A stretch of DNA of 64,000 nucleotides from Halarcobacter sp. (lineage in GTDB: Bacteria; Campylobacterota; Campylobacteria; Campylobacterales; Arcobacteraceae). The notes under the pieces are model-generated. The model made no database searches and had not been told where the DNA came from. It saw only the letters and a program-made list of their open reading frames with translations. The stretch lies in the NCBI RefSeq assembly GCF_963675975.1, contig NZ_OY780939.1:2046001-2110000 (forward strand), read 5' to 3'. Of this stretch, positions 45,513 to 54,892 are shown piece after piece (the first letter of the stretch is position 1; every line of letters starts with the position of its first letter). Made by a program: the position numbers and the translations under genes.

Positions 45513-45791
45513 ATGAAAAAAATTTTTTTAATACTATTTATTGCAGTTTCAGTTTATGCTTCAAAATTATCAGTGATAAAAGTTGAAGGTATGCATTGCC
45601 CTTTATGTACTACAGCAGTAAAAAAGGCTGTTAAATCATTAGATGGTATTGAAAAAGTTTCAGTTAAACTTAATACAAAAGAAGTAAAAGTTACATATAA
45701 CGATAATGTAAAATTAGAAGATATCTTAACTGCTATAAAAACAACCTCTTATGAGGGTATAGAGATTTCTACAAAAAAACTTAATCAATAA
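45513..45791 (+). CDS. MerP-like periplasmic heavy-metal-binding (HMA) protein
   Basis: A 92-residue protein with a signal peptide (about 1-17) and one HMA domain whose metal site is GMHCPLC, then AVKKAVKSLDGIEKVSVKL. It is the expected periplasmic partner of the MerT-like protein upstream, handing a metal ion to it. The ion is not determinable from sequence. Confidence 0.85.
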   Translation: MKKIFLILFIAVSVYASKLSVIKVEGMHCPLCTTAVKKAVKSLDGIEKVSVKLNTKEVKVTYNDNVKLEDILTAIKTTSYEGIEISTKKLNQ

Positions 45792-45930
45792 TAGATAATT
45801 ATTATCAATTTTATAAATAAGACAATTTTTTTTTACTCTTTAAACTAAAATTTACAATAATTCAAATAAGATATAAAATTTATTTATTAAAATTATAATT
45901 TAATTGAATAATAATCTGTAAGGAGAGAAT

Positions 45931-47979
45931 ATGTATGAAATATGGCGAAAACTTTTTGGTAATCTAAAAGTTTTTAAGAAAATGTTATTAGTATCAGTTG
46001 TTTCATTAATTTCAATGATTGTATTAACTTTTATACTTTTATTGGGTCAAGAAAAAATGATGATAAAAGAGAAAAAGACTCAATTGGTTAATATAATAGA
46101 TCTATCCTACAGTTTTACTCAAAAAGAATACAACAAATTCAAATCTGGTGAAATTACAGAAGAAGAAGCTAAAAAAAATGTTTTAGAAGCATATAAAAAC
46201 TTTAGATATCAAGGTAATAACTATATTTGGATAAATGATAATAATATAGATTCTGTAAAAATGGTTATGCATCCAATGACACCAAATAGAGATGGTAAAA
46301 TTATGGACTCAGATGTTTATAATGTAGCTACTGCAATTGATTTTGGTGAAGATTCAAAATCAAGTAAAAAATTAGATAATACAAATATGTTTAAAGCCTT
46401 TGTTGAAGCTACACAAGGAAGTGGTTCAGGATTTGTTCATTACTCAAGAGTTGATGAAAAAACTAAAAAACTACAAAAAAAGCTTTCTTATGTAAAAGAA
46501 TTCGCTCCTTGGGGTTGGGTTTTTGGTTCAGGAATTTATATTGATGATATAGAAGAAGAGTTTATGAATTCTGCACAAAAAGCAGGATTAATAGTTTTAA
46601 TTATTCTTGGAATTTTATCTTTTATTTTCCGTATGATTACAAAAGAGATTGTATTAAAAGTTACATTTATAAATGAAGGTTTAGAAAATTTCTTTGCATA
46701 TTTAAATAGAGAAACTACTGAGGTAGAGATTAAACAAATCACTTGTAGAGATGAGTTTGGTTTTATGTCTGATTTAATCAATTCAAATATTGAAAAAGCT
46801 AAAAAAGGTATTCAAGAAGATAGAGAATTAATTAATGAAACAATCAATGTGTTAGGTGAATTTGAACAAGGCGATTTATGCCAAAGATTACATATGAATG
46901 TTTCAAATCCTGCAATGATGCAATTAAAAAATGTTTTAAATAAAATGGCTGAAAATTTAGAACATAATATTGATAATGTTTTAAATGTATTAGAAAAATA
47001 TACTAACTTTAATTATCTAGATAAAGTAAATACTACAGGTATTAAAGAGGATTTATTAAAACTAGCAAATGGTGTAAATAGTTTAGGTGATTCAATTACA
47101 ACAATGCTTGTAGAAAATAAATCTAATGGTGTAACTTTACATGATAGTTCAACTGTACTTTTAGATAATGTTGGAAAACTTAACAATAGTGCAAATGAAG
47201 CGGCATCATCATTAGAAGAAACAGCAGCAGCATTAGAGCAAATGACTGGAAATATTAGAAATAATACTCATAATATTGCTAAAATGGCCGAAATTTCAAA
47301 TAATGTAACAAAATCAGCTAACAGTGGTGAAAAATTAGCAAATGATACAGTTGCATCAATGGAAGATATTGATACACAAGTTACAGCTATTAATGAAGCT
47401 ATTGGAGTTATTGATCAAATTGCTTTTCAAACAAATATTTTATCACTTAATGCAGCAGTTGAAGCTGCAACAGCAGGGGAAGCTGGAAAAGGATTCTCTG
47501 TTGTTGCTCAAGAAGTAAGAAACCTTGCTACTAGAAGTGCAGAAGCTGCAAAAGAGATTAAAGGTATGGTTGAAAATGCAACTAAAAAAGCTGATGAAGG
47601 TAAAGAGATAGCAACTAATATGATAAATGGTTATAAGATGCTAAATCAAGATATTACACAAACTATCGAGCTTATATCAGATGTTGAAATGTCAAGTAAA
47701 GAGCAATTAACTGGAATTGAGCAAATCAATGATGCAGTTGCACAACTTGACCAACAAACACAACAAAATGCAGAAATTGCTTCTCAAACAAATGATATAG
47801 CTATATCAACTGATTCTATTGCAAAAGTAATTGTAAAAAATGCTGATGAAAAAGAGTTTAAAGGTAAAGATAGTGTAAAAGCAAAAACTTTTAAACATCA
47901 AGATTTAGAAAAACCTGTTAAAAAAGAAAAAGTAATTGAATCTAAATCAAATGATAGTGATGAGTGGGAAAGTTTTTAA
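45931..47979 (+). CDS. Membrane chemoreceptor with single Cache domain
   Basis: A 682-residue methyl-accepting protein: helix about 19-41, periplasmic sCache_2-like domain (about 45-205, with YIWINDNN and [25 protein letters not shown]), helix about 212-232, HAMP-like linkers, and the signalling tip [20 protein letters not shown] (about 496-515). The C-terminus ends DEWESF, resembling the NWETF-type tail that tethers CheR and CheB in enterobacterial receptors. sCache_2 sensors often bind small carboxylates. AAGGAGAG precedes the ATG. Confidence 0.92.
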   Translation: MYEIWRKLFGNLKVFKKMLLVSVVSLISMIVLTFILLLGQEKMMIKEKKTQLVNIIDLSYSFTQKEYNKFKSGEITEEEAKKNVLEAYKNFRYQGNNYIWINDNNIDSVKMVMHPMTPNRDGKIMDSDVYNVATAIDFGEDSKSSKKLDNTNMFKAFVEATQGSGSGFVHYSRVDEKTKKLQKKLSYVKEFAPWGWVFGSGIYIDDIEEEFMNSAQKAGLIVLIILGILSFIFRMITKEIVLKVTFINEGLENFFAYLNRETTEVEIKQITCRDEFGFMSDLINSNIEKAKKGIQEDRELINETINVLGEFEQGDLCQRLHMNVSNPAMMQLKNVLNKMAENLEHNIDNVLNVLEKYTNFNYLDKVNTTGIKEDLLKLANGVNSLGDSITTMLVENKSNGVTLHDSSTVLLDNVGKLNNSANEAASSLEETAAALEQMTGNIRNNTHNIAKMAEISNNVTKSANSGEKLANDTVASMEDIDTQVTAINEAIGVIDQIAFQTNILSLNAAVEAATAGEAGKGFSVVAQEVRNLATRSAEAAKEIKGMVENATKKADEGKEIATNMINGYKMLNQDITQTIELISDVEMSSKEQLTGIEQINDAVAQLDQQTQQNAEIASQTNDIAISTDSIAKVIVKNADEKEFKGKDSVKAKTFKHQDLEKPVKKEKVIESKSNDSDEWESF

Positions 47980-47986
47980 AAGATAG

Positions 47987-48013
47987 CCTTTAGATGATTA
48001 TTTCATCTAAAGG
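47987..48013. terminator. Bidirectional terminator between chemoreceptor and Panacea-like gene
   Basis: Eleven-base perfect arms CCTTTAGATGA / TCATCTAAAGG with loop TTATT, between convergent stop codons. Confidence 0.7.
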
Positions 48014-48484
48014 TGCTTGTCTTACTTCTTCTATTTGAAAACAAGCATTTGCAACTTTTCTAGCTGTATCTTCTTGGTATTTGTTAGTAATATTTGAGAT
48101 TGTTTCCATCTCATCTTTTGAAAATAATGATTTATCAAAATCCTCTTCCATTTTTATAAAATTTAATTCAATAAATTTTTCTTTTGTTAAGATTTCAATA
48201 TCAAGATAATCGAGTAGTTCTGTAATTAAATATAATCTCTCATCATCTTCATCAACATCTTCATTATTTGCAATGATATCAAAAATTTCACTTAATATCA
48301 TAGGTTCAGGGTTTCTTTTTTGTTTTATAAATTGTTCATTAAAAATCTTTTTATTAAAATTTTTTTGATGTTCAAATTCTATTAAAAATAGTAAAATAGA
48401 AAGTTTTTTGTCATTTAGATGCTTCATATCATTTTCAAGCATATAGAGTATTACATTTGCAATTTTTGTAATATCAATTTTCAA
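47990..48484 (-). CDS. Conserved hypothetical protein, possible Panacea/SocA-like domain
   Basis: A 164-residue acidic protein, mainly helical. KLSILLFLIEFEHQKNFNKKIFNEQFIKQKRNPEPMILSEIF weakly resembles the core of Panacea (SocA-like, DUF4065) domains, in which a KLLYF helix and a short PxPxxL segment are typical. It is the last gene of the binding protein / kinase / regulator operon, 9 bp after the regulator, so a regulatory or protein-turnover adaptor role is possible. No toxin gene lies beside it. The family call is tentative. Confidence 0.5.
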   Translation of the reverse strand: MKIDITKIANVILYMLENDMKHLNDKKLSILLFLIEFEHQKNFNKKIFNEQFIKQKRNPEPMILSEIFDIIANNEDVDEDDERLYLITELLDYLDIEILTKEKFIELNFIKMEEDFDKSLFSKDEMETISNITNKYQEDTARKVANACFQIEEVRQAPLDEIII

Positions 48485-48493
48485 GTTTATCCT

Positions 48494-49159
48494 TTATAAT
48501 TTATTTAATTCAATTTCATTAAATTTGTATGTTTTATGTGCTGTTTTTACAAGTATCTTTTTCTCTGATAACTCTTTAAAAAGTTTGATTAATGTAGGTT
48601 TAGATATTGATATCTCATTCATAATATCACTATATGATGCTGTAAAAATTGAATTTTTATCTAAATTACTAACAATATATTTTATTACTTCTACTTGTTT
48701 TCCATCTGTTACTGCTGAAATCATCTTAATTACATTAGAGTTTTTTTGAATCTCTTGGGCTTGTATAATTGGAAAAACAATATCATGAATTGTATTCAAC
48801 AACTCTTTTATATTTATAGGTTTAACTATATAGTTTTCAACTTTTAGTTTTATTGCATCTAATAGATATTTTGTATCTGTATGCGCCGTTATGAGTATAG
48901 TAGGGATATCAATCTCTTTTTCCTCTTTTAAGTATCTAAGAAAATCAATACCATTTTCATTTTCCAAAAGTATGTCAGAAATTATAACATGTACTTTTTC
49001 TTTTTCAATAATTTCCATAGCTTCATTTGAAGTATTAACCGCATAAACTTTCCCTACAAAATCATCTAATATATCTTTTGTATGTGTTAATAAAGATTTA
49101 TCATCTTCAATATAAAGTATATTAAAGTTGTTTAATATATTCAGATTTCTTTCAATCAT
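48494..49159 (-). CDS. Response regulator with C-terminal winged helix
   Basis: A 221-residue regulator from ATG 49159 (ATG 49168 is also possible). The receiver (about 10-125) has the DD pair in YIEDD, phospho-acceptor Asp in VIISDILL, and the Thr and Lys positions in ILITAHTD and IVKPI. The C-terminal ~70 residues form a helix-turn-helix (SYSDIMNEISISKPTLIKLFKELSEKKILV), suggesting DNA binding. The cognate kinase is immediately upstream and overlapping. It is a candidate binder of the inverted repeats near 52044. Confidence 0.87.
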   Translation of the reverse strand: MIERNLNILNNFNILYIEDDKSLLTHTKDILDDFVGKVYAVNTSNEAMEIIEKEKVHVIISDILLENENGIDFLRYLKEEKEIDIPTILITAHTDTKYLLDAIKLKVENYIVKPINIKELLNTIHDIVFPIIQAQEIQKNSNVIKMISAVTDGKQVEVIKYIVSNLDKNSIFTASYSDIMNEISISKPTLIKLFKELSEKKILVKTAHKTYKFNEIELNKL

Positions 49160-50783
49160 TATTTTCACCTTTCTTTTCTAATGGAATATCAATAATAAAT
49201 AAAGCACCATATTCTAATTGATTACCATCTATTTTATTATAAACATTCTTACATTTTATATTACCGTTCATATGTTTTTCAATAATTTGCTTTGACATAT
49301 ATAAACCAATACCAGTTCCTGCACTTTTATATTTGGTTGTATAATAAGGTTCAAATATTTGAGGAAGAATGGTTTCATCTATACCTCCACCATTGTCATA
49401 CACATTTATTCTAACATTATCTTTGTATTCTTTTACAACAATTTTTATTACTCTTTTTGTATCTATATTTTTTAAGGCATCTTTTGAATTTGAAATCATA
49501 TTTAAAATAACGTGAGATAGTTCATTATAAAAACCATGAATTTGTATATCTTTATCAACAATTAGATTTAGTTTTATATTCTCTTTTTCTAACATATATT
49601 TTGATAATTCAATTGAATGTTTTACACAATCTTTTACACTAAATAAAATTTTATCTTTATTTGGGCTAAAAAAGTTTTGAAAATCTTCTAAAGTGTTTGA
49701 CATATTTTCTGCAAGTAAAACAGCATCTTGCGTTTTCTTTTCAACAAAATCGTAAGATAGTTTTCCTAGCTCCATTTTAGTTTGAAAAGATTGAATAATC
49801 ATCATTAAAGAGCCTAAAGGTTGTCTCCATTGATGTGCAATATTTCCAAGCATTTCCCCTAAACTTACAAGTTTTGATTGTTGGAACATTATTAAATCTT
49901 TTTTTCTAGAGTTAGCAACTTCCATTTTTATTCTTTTTTCTAATGATTCATTTAACTCTTGTAATTCTTTTGTTTTCTCATTTACAGCAACTTCAAGATT
50001 AAAATGTAGTTTTCTAAAATTGCTAATAACAATTAAAGATAAAGCAATAGAAAAAACAAAAACAAATATTATTGAGATATTTAGAAATGTTGTTAGGGTA
50101 CTATATATTTTTTGAGTTCTATTTCTTTCAACTATGGCTTGATTTAAATCATAATTAATTAAATTTGAAATATAAATATTTACAGAGTTTATTTTAGAAT
50201 ATATAGTATCAATTTCTGTATTTGCATCAATAAACTTTTCATTTTCTAAAAGTTTTACAATAAGATTTATTGTTCTATGTAGTTCTTCTATTTTTTTATT
50301 TATATTTAAAACAATATTATTATGCAAAACGGTACTATTTAAATCAGTTTCTATACAAAATAACTTACTTGTAAGAATTGAAATATCTGATCTCTCAAGA
50401 TTACTTAAAGAGTTTTCTTTGTAGTTCAACCAACTTTTATTTATTAGTTGTTGACCTAAACTAATAATATCTTTTGATTCATTTATTGCTATATTTTTAT
50501 GTTGAATATCATAAAAAGTATCATAAATATTGATTTTATAAGTATCTTTTATATTCTCTAGTTGAATAATGGGTTTTGTTCTTTTAGTAAAAAGAATATC
50601 AAAATCATTTTTTAAAGTATATACAGAAACTTGTGAGAGAATTATAATTATTATCATTCCTCCAGCAATAATAAAGCTAAGAAAATAAGTTTTATATGCG
50701 AAGGTTAAAGCATCAAAATATTTAAAAAAAGTTGATAACAATTTACTGAAAATATTTAATTTAAAATTAGTTTTTTTCTTCAT
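49152..50783 (-). CDS. Membrane sensor histidine kinase
   Basis: About 543 residues from ATG 50783 (MKKKTNF; an upstream in-frame ATG at 50813 exists). Helices near 25-55 and 235-262 enclose a helical periplasmic domain of about 170 residues. A coiled coil leads to H-box SKLVSLGEMLGNIAHQWRQPL and a HATPase domain with NSKDALKNI, DNGGGID and GTGIGLYM. It overlaps the binding-protein gene upstream by 17 bp and the regulator downstream, so all act together; the binding protein probably supplies the ligand signal. Confidence 0.87.
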   Translation of the reverse strand: MKKKTNFKLNIFSKLLSTFFKYFDALTFAYKTYFLSFIIAGGMIIIIILSQVSVYTLKNDFDILFTKRTKPIIQLENIKDTYKINIYDTFYDIQHKNIAINESKDIISLGQQLINKSWLNYKENSLSNLERSDISILTSKLFCIETDLNSTVLHNNIVLNINKKIEELHRTINLIVKLLENEKFIDANTEIDTIYSKINSVNIYISNLINYDLNQAIVERNRTQKIYSTLTTFLNISIIFVFVFSIALSLIVISNFRKLHFNLEVAVNEKTKELQELNESLEKRIKMEVANSRKKDLIMFQQSKLVSLGEMLGNIAHQWRQPLGSLMMIIQSFQTKMELGKLSYDFVEKKTQDAVLLAENMSNTLEDFQNFFSPNKDKILFSVKDCVKHSIELSKYMLEKENIKLNLIVDKDIQIHGFYNELSHVILNMISNSKDALKNIDTKRVIKIVVKEYKDNVRINVYDNGGGIDETILPQIFEPYYTTKYKSAGTGIGLYMSKQIIEKHMNGNIKCKNVYNKIDGNQLEYGALFIIDIPLEKKGENND

Positions 50784-51927
50784 ATTCAATCTCAATAAAT
50801 TTATTATCTTCATATTTAAAAAGGTATGTTTTATTTAATAATTCAGTATTATTAAACTTTAAAGGAATACCATTAATTGCATCTTTTGTATTATATTTTA
50901 TTTGTTTTAAAAAGTTTTTATATGTTAAAGAATTATTTGCTTTTTTTAATGCTTCTACTGTAACCTTTGCTGCAAGAAATGATTCAAAAGATATAAATCC
51001 TAATTGCTCTTTTGGATAATATCTTTTCATCAGATATTTATATTCATTGATTACATCAATTTCATAATTATCACTACTTGGAACCACTTCTGAAAAGATT
51101 ATATTTTTAACTTTTTTCCCATTTAAATTATTTATCATCTCATTTGCATTACTAAAAGAGATACTACAAAAAACTACATTTTTTAAATCCTTATCTTTTA
51201 AAGCTCTTTTTATAAACAAAGAATTAGCTTTATATGAACCCACCATTAAAACAGCTTCAGGTTTACTATTTTTTATCTCTTTAAATGCATGTTTTATTGA
51301 TAAGGTATTTCTTTTATATGTACCTTCCCCAACAAGATTCAAATTTTTCTTTTTTAATGCTGAAATTAAAGAGATATATCCCTCTTCACCATAAATATCA
51401 TTTTGATAAAATACAGCAAATTTTTCTATATGCTTAATATCATATAGATAATTGATTATCTTTTGAATCTCTTCTTTATATGATGACCTAAAGTTGACAA
51501 TATTTTTATATTTTGAGTCTCTTAAAAATGATGCTCCTGTAAAAGGAGCAATAAATGGAATATCTGTTTCTGTAATTATATGTAAAATATTTTTTACTGT
51601 AGGTGTACCTACATATCCATATAAAGCAAAAAGATCATCTCTTTCTAAAAGTTTTTTTGTATTTTCTAACGTTAAATCAGGTTCATATTTATCATCAAGT
51701 GTTACAAGTTTAATTTGTCGCCCATTAGGTAAAAGTTTTCTTTCATTTACAAATTTAAAGTAAGCATTAGAACCAATCTCTACACTTTTTCCCCATTCTT
51801 TCATTATCCCAGTTTTTGGTAATGAACTACCCAAAACTATTGTATTATTTGTATATATATCTAGTTTTGATACAAAAAAAATCGTAATTATTATTAATAT
51901 AAAAGCTGAAATATATTTGAACAACAA
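50767..51927 (-). CDS. Type 1 periplasmic ligand-binding protein of a two-component system
   Basis: A 386-residue protein with an N-terminal membrane helix or signal (about 4-21) and a Peripla_BP_6 (Leu/Ile/Val-type) fold: LGSSLPKTGIMKEWGKSVEIGSNAYFKFVN, then FALYGYVGTPTVKNIL and the lobe with YGEEGYISLISALKKKNL. No ABC permease genes accompany it; the overlapping kinase gene does. It probably acts as the receptor of that kinase. Ligand class (amino acid, amide, small acid) is not decidable. Confidence 0.85.
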   Translation of the reverse strand: MLFKYISAFILIIITIFFVSKLDIYTNNTIVLGSSLPKTGIMKEWGKSVEIGSNAYFKFVNERKLLPNGRQIKLVTLDDKYEPDLTLENTKKLLERDDLFALYGYVGTPTVKNILHIITETDIPFIAPFTGASFLRDSKYKNIVNFRSSYKEEIQKIINYLYDIKHIEKFAVFYQNDIYGEEGYISLISALKKKNLNLVGEGTYKRNTLSIKHAFKEIKNSKPEAVLMVGSYKANSLFIKRALKDKDLKNVVFCSISFSNANEMINNLNGKKVKNIIFSEVVPSSDNYEIDVINEYKYLMKRYYPKEQLGFISFESFLAAKVTVEALKKANNSLTYKNFLKQIKYNTKDAINGIPLKFNNTELLNKTYLFKYEDNKFIEIEYEEKN

Positions 51928-52043
51928 TTTTCCTTTATTTTTTTTAGACTAGTTATATAGACACTTTAGAGATATTTTATTAAATAAAATAGCATAATAA
52001 TCATTTGACTTAATAAAACACTAAGTATTTTAAAACTAAAATT

Positions 52044-52061
52044 GGTAAATAATATTTTACC
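52044..52061. promoter_or_regulatory. Candidate operator, GGTAAA-N6-TTTACC
   Basis: Perfect inverted repeat; with flanks, arms are TTGGTAAA and TTTACCAA around TAATAT. It ends 13 bases before the ferredoxin-like start and lies in the 147-bp divergent gap shared with the binding protein/kinase operon. Confidence 0.65.
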
Positions 52062-52074
52062 AAAGGCATAGGTT

Positions 52075-53778
52075 ATGCAGGAATTTATATACTACAATCC
52101 AAATGGAATTGAATTTCCACTTCCTGAATCAATTGTTGTAACCAATAAATTGATTGATTACAAAAACGATAACTTTATTGTATCAAATGTTAGTATGACA
52201 AATACTGAATTAGTAGCAAATGAGATAGATTTTTATATAAACAATAGTAAAGATCCTTTATCAAAGAAAATTAAAAATGTTGAAAAACTTTACGAAGTAA
52301 ATGCAGACAGATTTGATTTAGCTCAAGATATGGTTTATACTCAAGAGGTATCAAATAAAGTTTTATTAGTTTGTGACAATGAACAAAAATCAGAAGTTTT
52401 AAAACATATAGTATCTAGTGAATTTGATTTGTTTCATATTCAAGAAGATATAATAAAAGATATTAATGGACATATTGGAAACCTTACGGTTACCGTTAAA
52501 GATGATGAAAAGTTAATTGATTTAAAAGTTGATCAAATAGTATGGTTTGATGAAAAAGAATTAGGAATGAAACAAAGTGGCTGTTTTGATCCTTTAAAAA
52601 GTTCAGTTGATGATGTAATTGCAAAAATTAGAGAAAATATCTCAAATTATGAATATAAAAAATTCACTACATACGACAAAACAATTTGTCAATACCATGA
52701 AAGAAGAGAAGAGATTTGTGGAAGATGTGCTGATGTATGTCCTACTGTTGCTATTGTAAAAGATGACAGCAAAAAACACTTAGAATTTTCTCAAATAGAT
52801 TGTCATGGTTGTGGGGGATGTGTTTCTATTTGTCCTAGTGGAGCAATAGATTATACGCCATCAAATAGAGAAACAATATCTCAAATGAGTAGATATTATG
52901 AAAATCAAATCCCTTTAATTATCCCTGATAAAATGGATATCTCTTCTTTAAGTATAAAATTAAAAGAGGATGTATTACCTTTTAAAATTGAAGGTGAGAA
53001 GTTTTTACATGAAGCTACTTTATTAACACTTTTACAAGAATCTGGTTCACAAGTTGTATTTTATACAGACTTTTTATCAAAAGGAACTAAAGATTCAATT
53101 TCGATTTTAAATCAAGTTTATCAAGCAAAATATAAAAAAGATGCAATTCTTGTAGCTATGGATGAAAAAGAGTTAGAAAAAGCTCTAAAAAAAGTTGATT
53201 TCATAGAGGGTTCAAGATATAAACTTAGTGATATGGAGATGAACAAAAGAGAGCAATTTGCAATTAGGTTATCTCACATTGTTGGCAATGAAGATTTAGG
53301 AGTTGTAAAAACTGGTGAAAATGTTCATTATGGTCATGTAAAAGTTGATGAATCTAAATGTACTCTTTGTCTTTCATGTGTTGGGGCCTGTAATGTAAAT
53401 GCATTATTTGCTGATGCAAGTGATAATACTCTAAGACTTAACGCTTCAGTTTGTACATCATGTGGATATTGTGAAGTTACATGTCCTGAAAAAGACTGTT
53501 TAACAATAGAACAAGATGTAATAAAACTAAACCCAACTTGGTTTAAAGAAGAGATCTTAGCACAAGATGAACTTTTTGCCTGTGTAGAGTGTGGGAAAGA
53601 ATTTGCTACTAAAAAAGCAGTTGAAAAAATTGCAGGAATTATGGCACCAATCTTTGCATCTGACCCAATCAAAGAGAGAACTCTTTATTGCTGTGAAGAT
53701 TGTAAACCAAAAATTATGATGAAAAGTTATATGGAAAATAAAGGTTCATATAATAATCCTCAAGGTGTAAGTTTATGA
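52075..53778 (+). CDS. Multi-cluster ferredoxin-like protein of the formate dehydrogenase locus
   Basis: A 567-residue cytoplasmic-looking protein. An N-terminal ~200-residue region of unknown fold is followed by a 4Fe-4S pair (about 206-262: CGRCADVCP, CHGCGGCVSICP), a middle region, a second pair (about 429-475: CTLCLSCVGACN, CTSCGYCEVTCP) and a C-terminal zinc-ribbon-like CVECG with CCEDC (about 503-545). It overlaps the TorD-like chaperone gene by ATGA. Similar proteins accompany Campylobacterota formate dehydrogenases; electron transfer or cofactor/selenium insertion are possible roles. Confidence 0.75.
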   Translation: MQEFIYYNPNGIEFPLPESIVVTNKLIDYKNDNFIVSNVSMTNTELVANEIDFYINNSKDPLSKKIKNVEKLYEVNADRFDLAQDMVYTQEVSNKVLLVCDNEQKSEVLKHIVSSEFDLFHIQEDIIKDINGHIGNLTVTVKDDEKLIDLKVDQIVWFDEKELGMKQSGCFDPLKSSVDDVIAKIRENISNYEYKKFTTYDKTICQYHERREEICGRCADVCPTVAIVKDDSKKHLEFSQIDCHGCGGCVSICPSGAIDYTPSNRETISQMSRYYENQIPLIIPDKMDISSLSIKLKEDVLPFKIEGEKFLHEATLLTLLQESGSQVVFYTDFLSKGTKDSISILNQVYQAKYKKDAILVAMDEKELEKALKKVDFIEGSRYKLSDMEMNKREQFAIRLSHIVGNEDLGVVKTGENVHYGHVKVDESKCTLCLSCVGACNVNALFADASDNTLRLNASVCTSCGYCEVTCPEKDCLTIEQDVIKLNPTWFKEEILAQDELFACVECGKEFATKKAVEKIAGIMAPIFASDPIKERTLYCCEDCKPKIMMKSYMENKGSYNNPQGVSL

Positions 53779-54482
53779 TAGATAACGAGAGATTAAATAG
53801 AGCAAGAGTCCTATACTATGGACTTTTCTCTTCTCTTTTTTCTTTTATTGATAGTAAAAGTGATTATGAGAAGGTTGTACATACAATTGAATTTTTAAGT
53901 GAAAATCCAATTGATGAAAATAGCAAAGTTGCCTTTGAAAATATTAAAAAATATTTTGATGAAAAAGGTTATAACGGTTTAAAAGAGGAAAACAATAATC
54001 TTTTTTTTAGTCCAAGTACAACATTTATACCTGTAACTGCTTCTTATTATGAAGAGGATAGGGATGATGGACAAAAAAGAGTTGAGATGACAAATTATGT
54101 TTTGAAATCAAACTTCAGAAAAGATAGTGAAAATTTTAAAGAAGCTGAAGACCATATATCATTTATTTTTGAATTTTTACAAAAAGTTATTGAACAGGAT
54201 ATTCAAAAAGATAAAAACCAATTGGTTATTGATGTTTTTGCAAATATTTTAAATGGAATTATTGATAGATTTATAGAAAACATCTATTTTCATGAAAGTA
54301 GTTCTTTTTATAAAAATATTGCAGTTGTTTTAAAAGTTTTTATAGAACTAGAAAGAGTTTACTTAGATGTTAAAAAACTTGAATCTACAAAAACTAGAGT
54401 TCAACAAGATTTATTTCATCAAAAGAAAAAAGGTTTTACAAAAAGAGCAAAAAGAAACTTTGACGAGGTTACAAGTTTATAG
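53775..54482 (+). CDS. TorD/DmsD-family chaperone for formate dehydrogenase (copy 1)
   Basis: A 235-residue all-helical cytoplasmic protein. RLNRARVLYYGLFSSLFSF at the start and TASYYEEDRDDGQKRVEMTNYVLKSNFRK with EDHISFIFEFLQ in the centre match the TorD-like family that binds Tat signals of molybdoenzymes and guards cofactor insertion. It lies between the ferredoxin-like gene and the Tat/FdhA genes, and has a paralogue at 59689. Confidence 0.82.
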   Translation: MIDNERLNRARVLYYGLFSSLFSFIDSKSDYEKVVHTIEFLSENPIDENSKVAFENIKKYFDEKGYNGLKEENNNLFFSPSTTFIPVTASYYEEDRDDGQKRVEMTNYVLKSNFRKDSENFKEAEDHISFIFEFLQKVIEQDIQKDKNQLVIDVFANILNGIIDRFIENIYFHESSSFYKNIAVVLKVFIELERVYLDVKKLESTKTRVQQDLFHQKKKGFTKRAKRNFDEVTSL

Positions 54483-54493
54483 TTCATTTTTTT

Positions 54494-54530
54494 TAGTTTT
54501 AAATATGCACTTTTGGCATATTTAAAACTA
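54494..54530. promoter_or_regulatory. Long inverted repeat, TATGC-N7-GCATA core
   Basis: Fifteen-base perfect arms, TAGTTTTAAATATGC and its complement, separated by ACTTTTG. It stands 12 bp after the chaperone stop and shares its AAATATGC-N7-GCATATTT core with the site at 54567, so it may be an operator, an attenuating hairpin, or both. Confidence 0.6.
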
Positions 54531-54566
54531 TTTCAATTTGTTATTACATAATTTAATTGCTTTGCT

Positions 54567-54589
54567 AAATATGCAAAATCTGCATATTT
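54567..54589. promoter_or_regulatory. Candidate operator, AAATATGC-N7-GCATATTT
   Basis: Second copy of the motif, 66 bp after the first, arms AAATATGCA and TGCATATTT. It lies 80 bp before the small Tat protein gene that opens the FdhA segment. Confidence 0.6.
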
Positions 54590-54668
54590 GGAAAAGATAC
54601 TAGAGAAAAAAAACTTTTTTGTAGTATCTCTTTTAAATGTAGGAGAAATTTAAGCTTGGAGGAGAGCA

Positions 54669-54872
54669 ATGAAAGAAAAAAGAAGGAGTTTTATTAAAAA
54701 AACTCTTGGTGCTAGTGCTTTAGTTGCTGCTGGAGGAGCTACTGCTGCAATTGCAAGTAGTAAAAGCAGTACTAATAGTTCAAATGGTGTTGTTGTTGGA
54801 AAATCTAACAAAAAAGAGATTTTATACAAAGAAACGGCTGAGTGGGAAGCTTTTTATAAAGCTAGTTATTAA
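54669..54872 (+). CDS. Small Tat-signal protein of the formate dehydrogenase region (copy 1)
   Basis: A 67-residue protein with a twin-arginine signal (KRRSFIKKTLGASALVAAGG) and a short conserved tail NGVVVGKSNKKEILYKETAEWEAFYKASY. This is the 'formate dehydrogenase region TAT target' family, always next to fdhA in Campylobacterota and some proteobacteria; function is unknown, possibly assembly of the exported enzyme. GGAGG lies before the ATG. The fdhA gene starts 20 bp later. Confidence 0.85.
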   Translation: MKEKRRSFIKKTLGASALVAAGGATAAIASSKSSTNSSNGVVVGKSNKKEILYKETAEWEAFYKASY

Positions 54873-54892
54873 ATTTTTTAAGGAGAAGAAGA

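Noticed and set aside
45184-45791. Mercury resistance operon
   Set aside because: Only MerT- and MerP-like genes are present; there is no MerR or MerA, and the leading gene is a transglutaminase.
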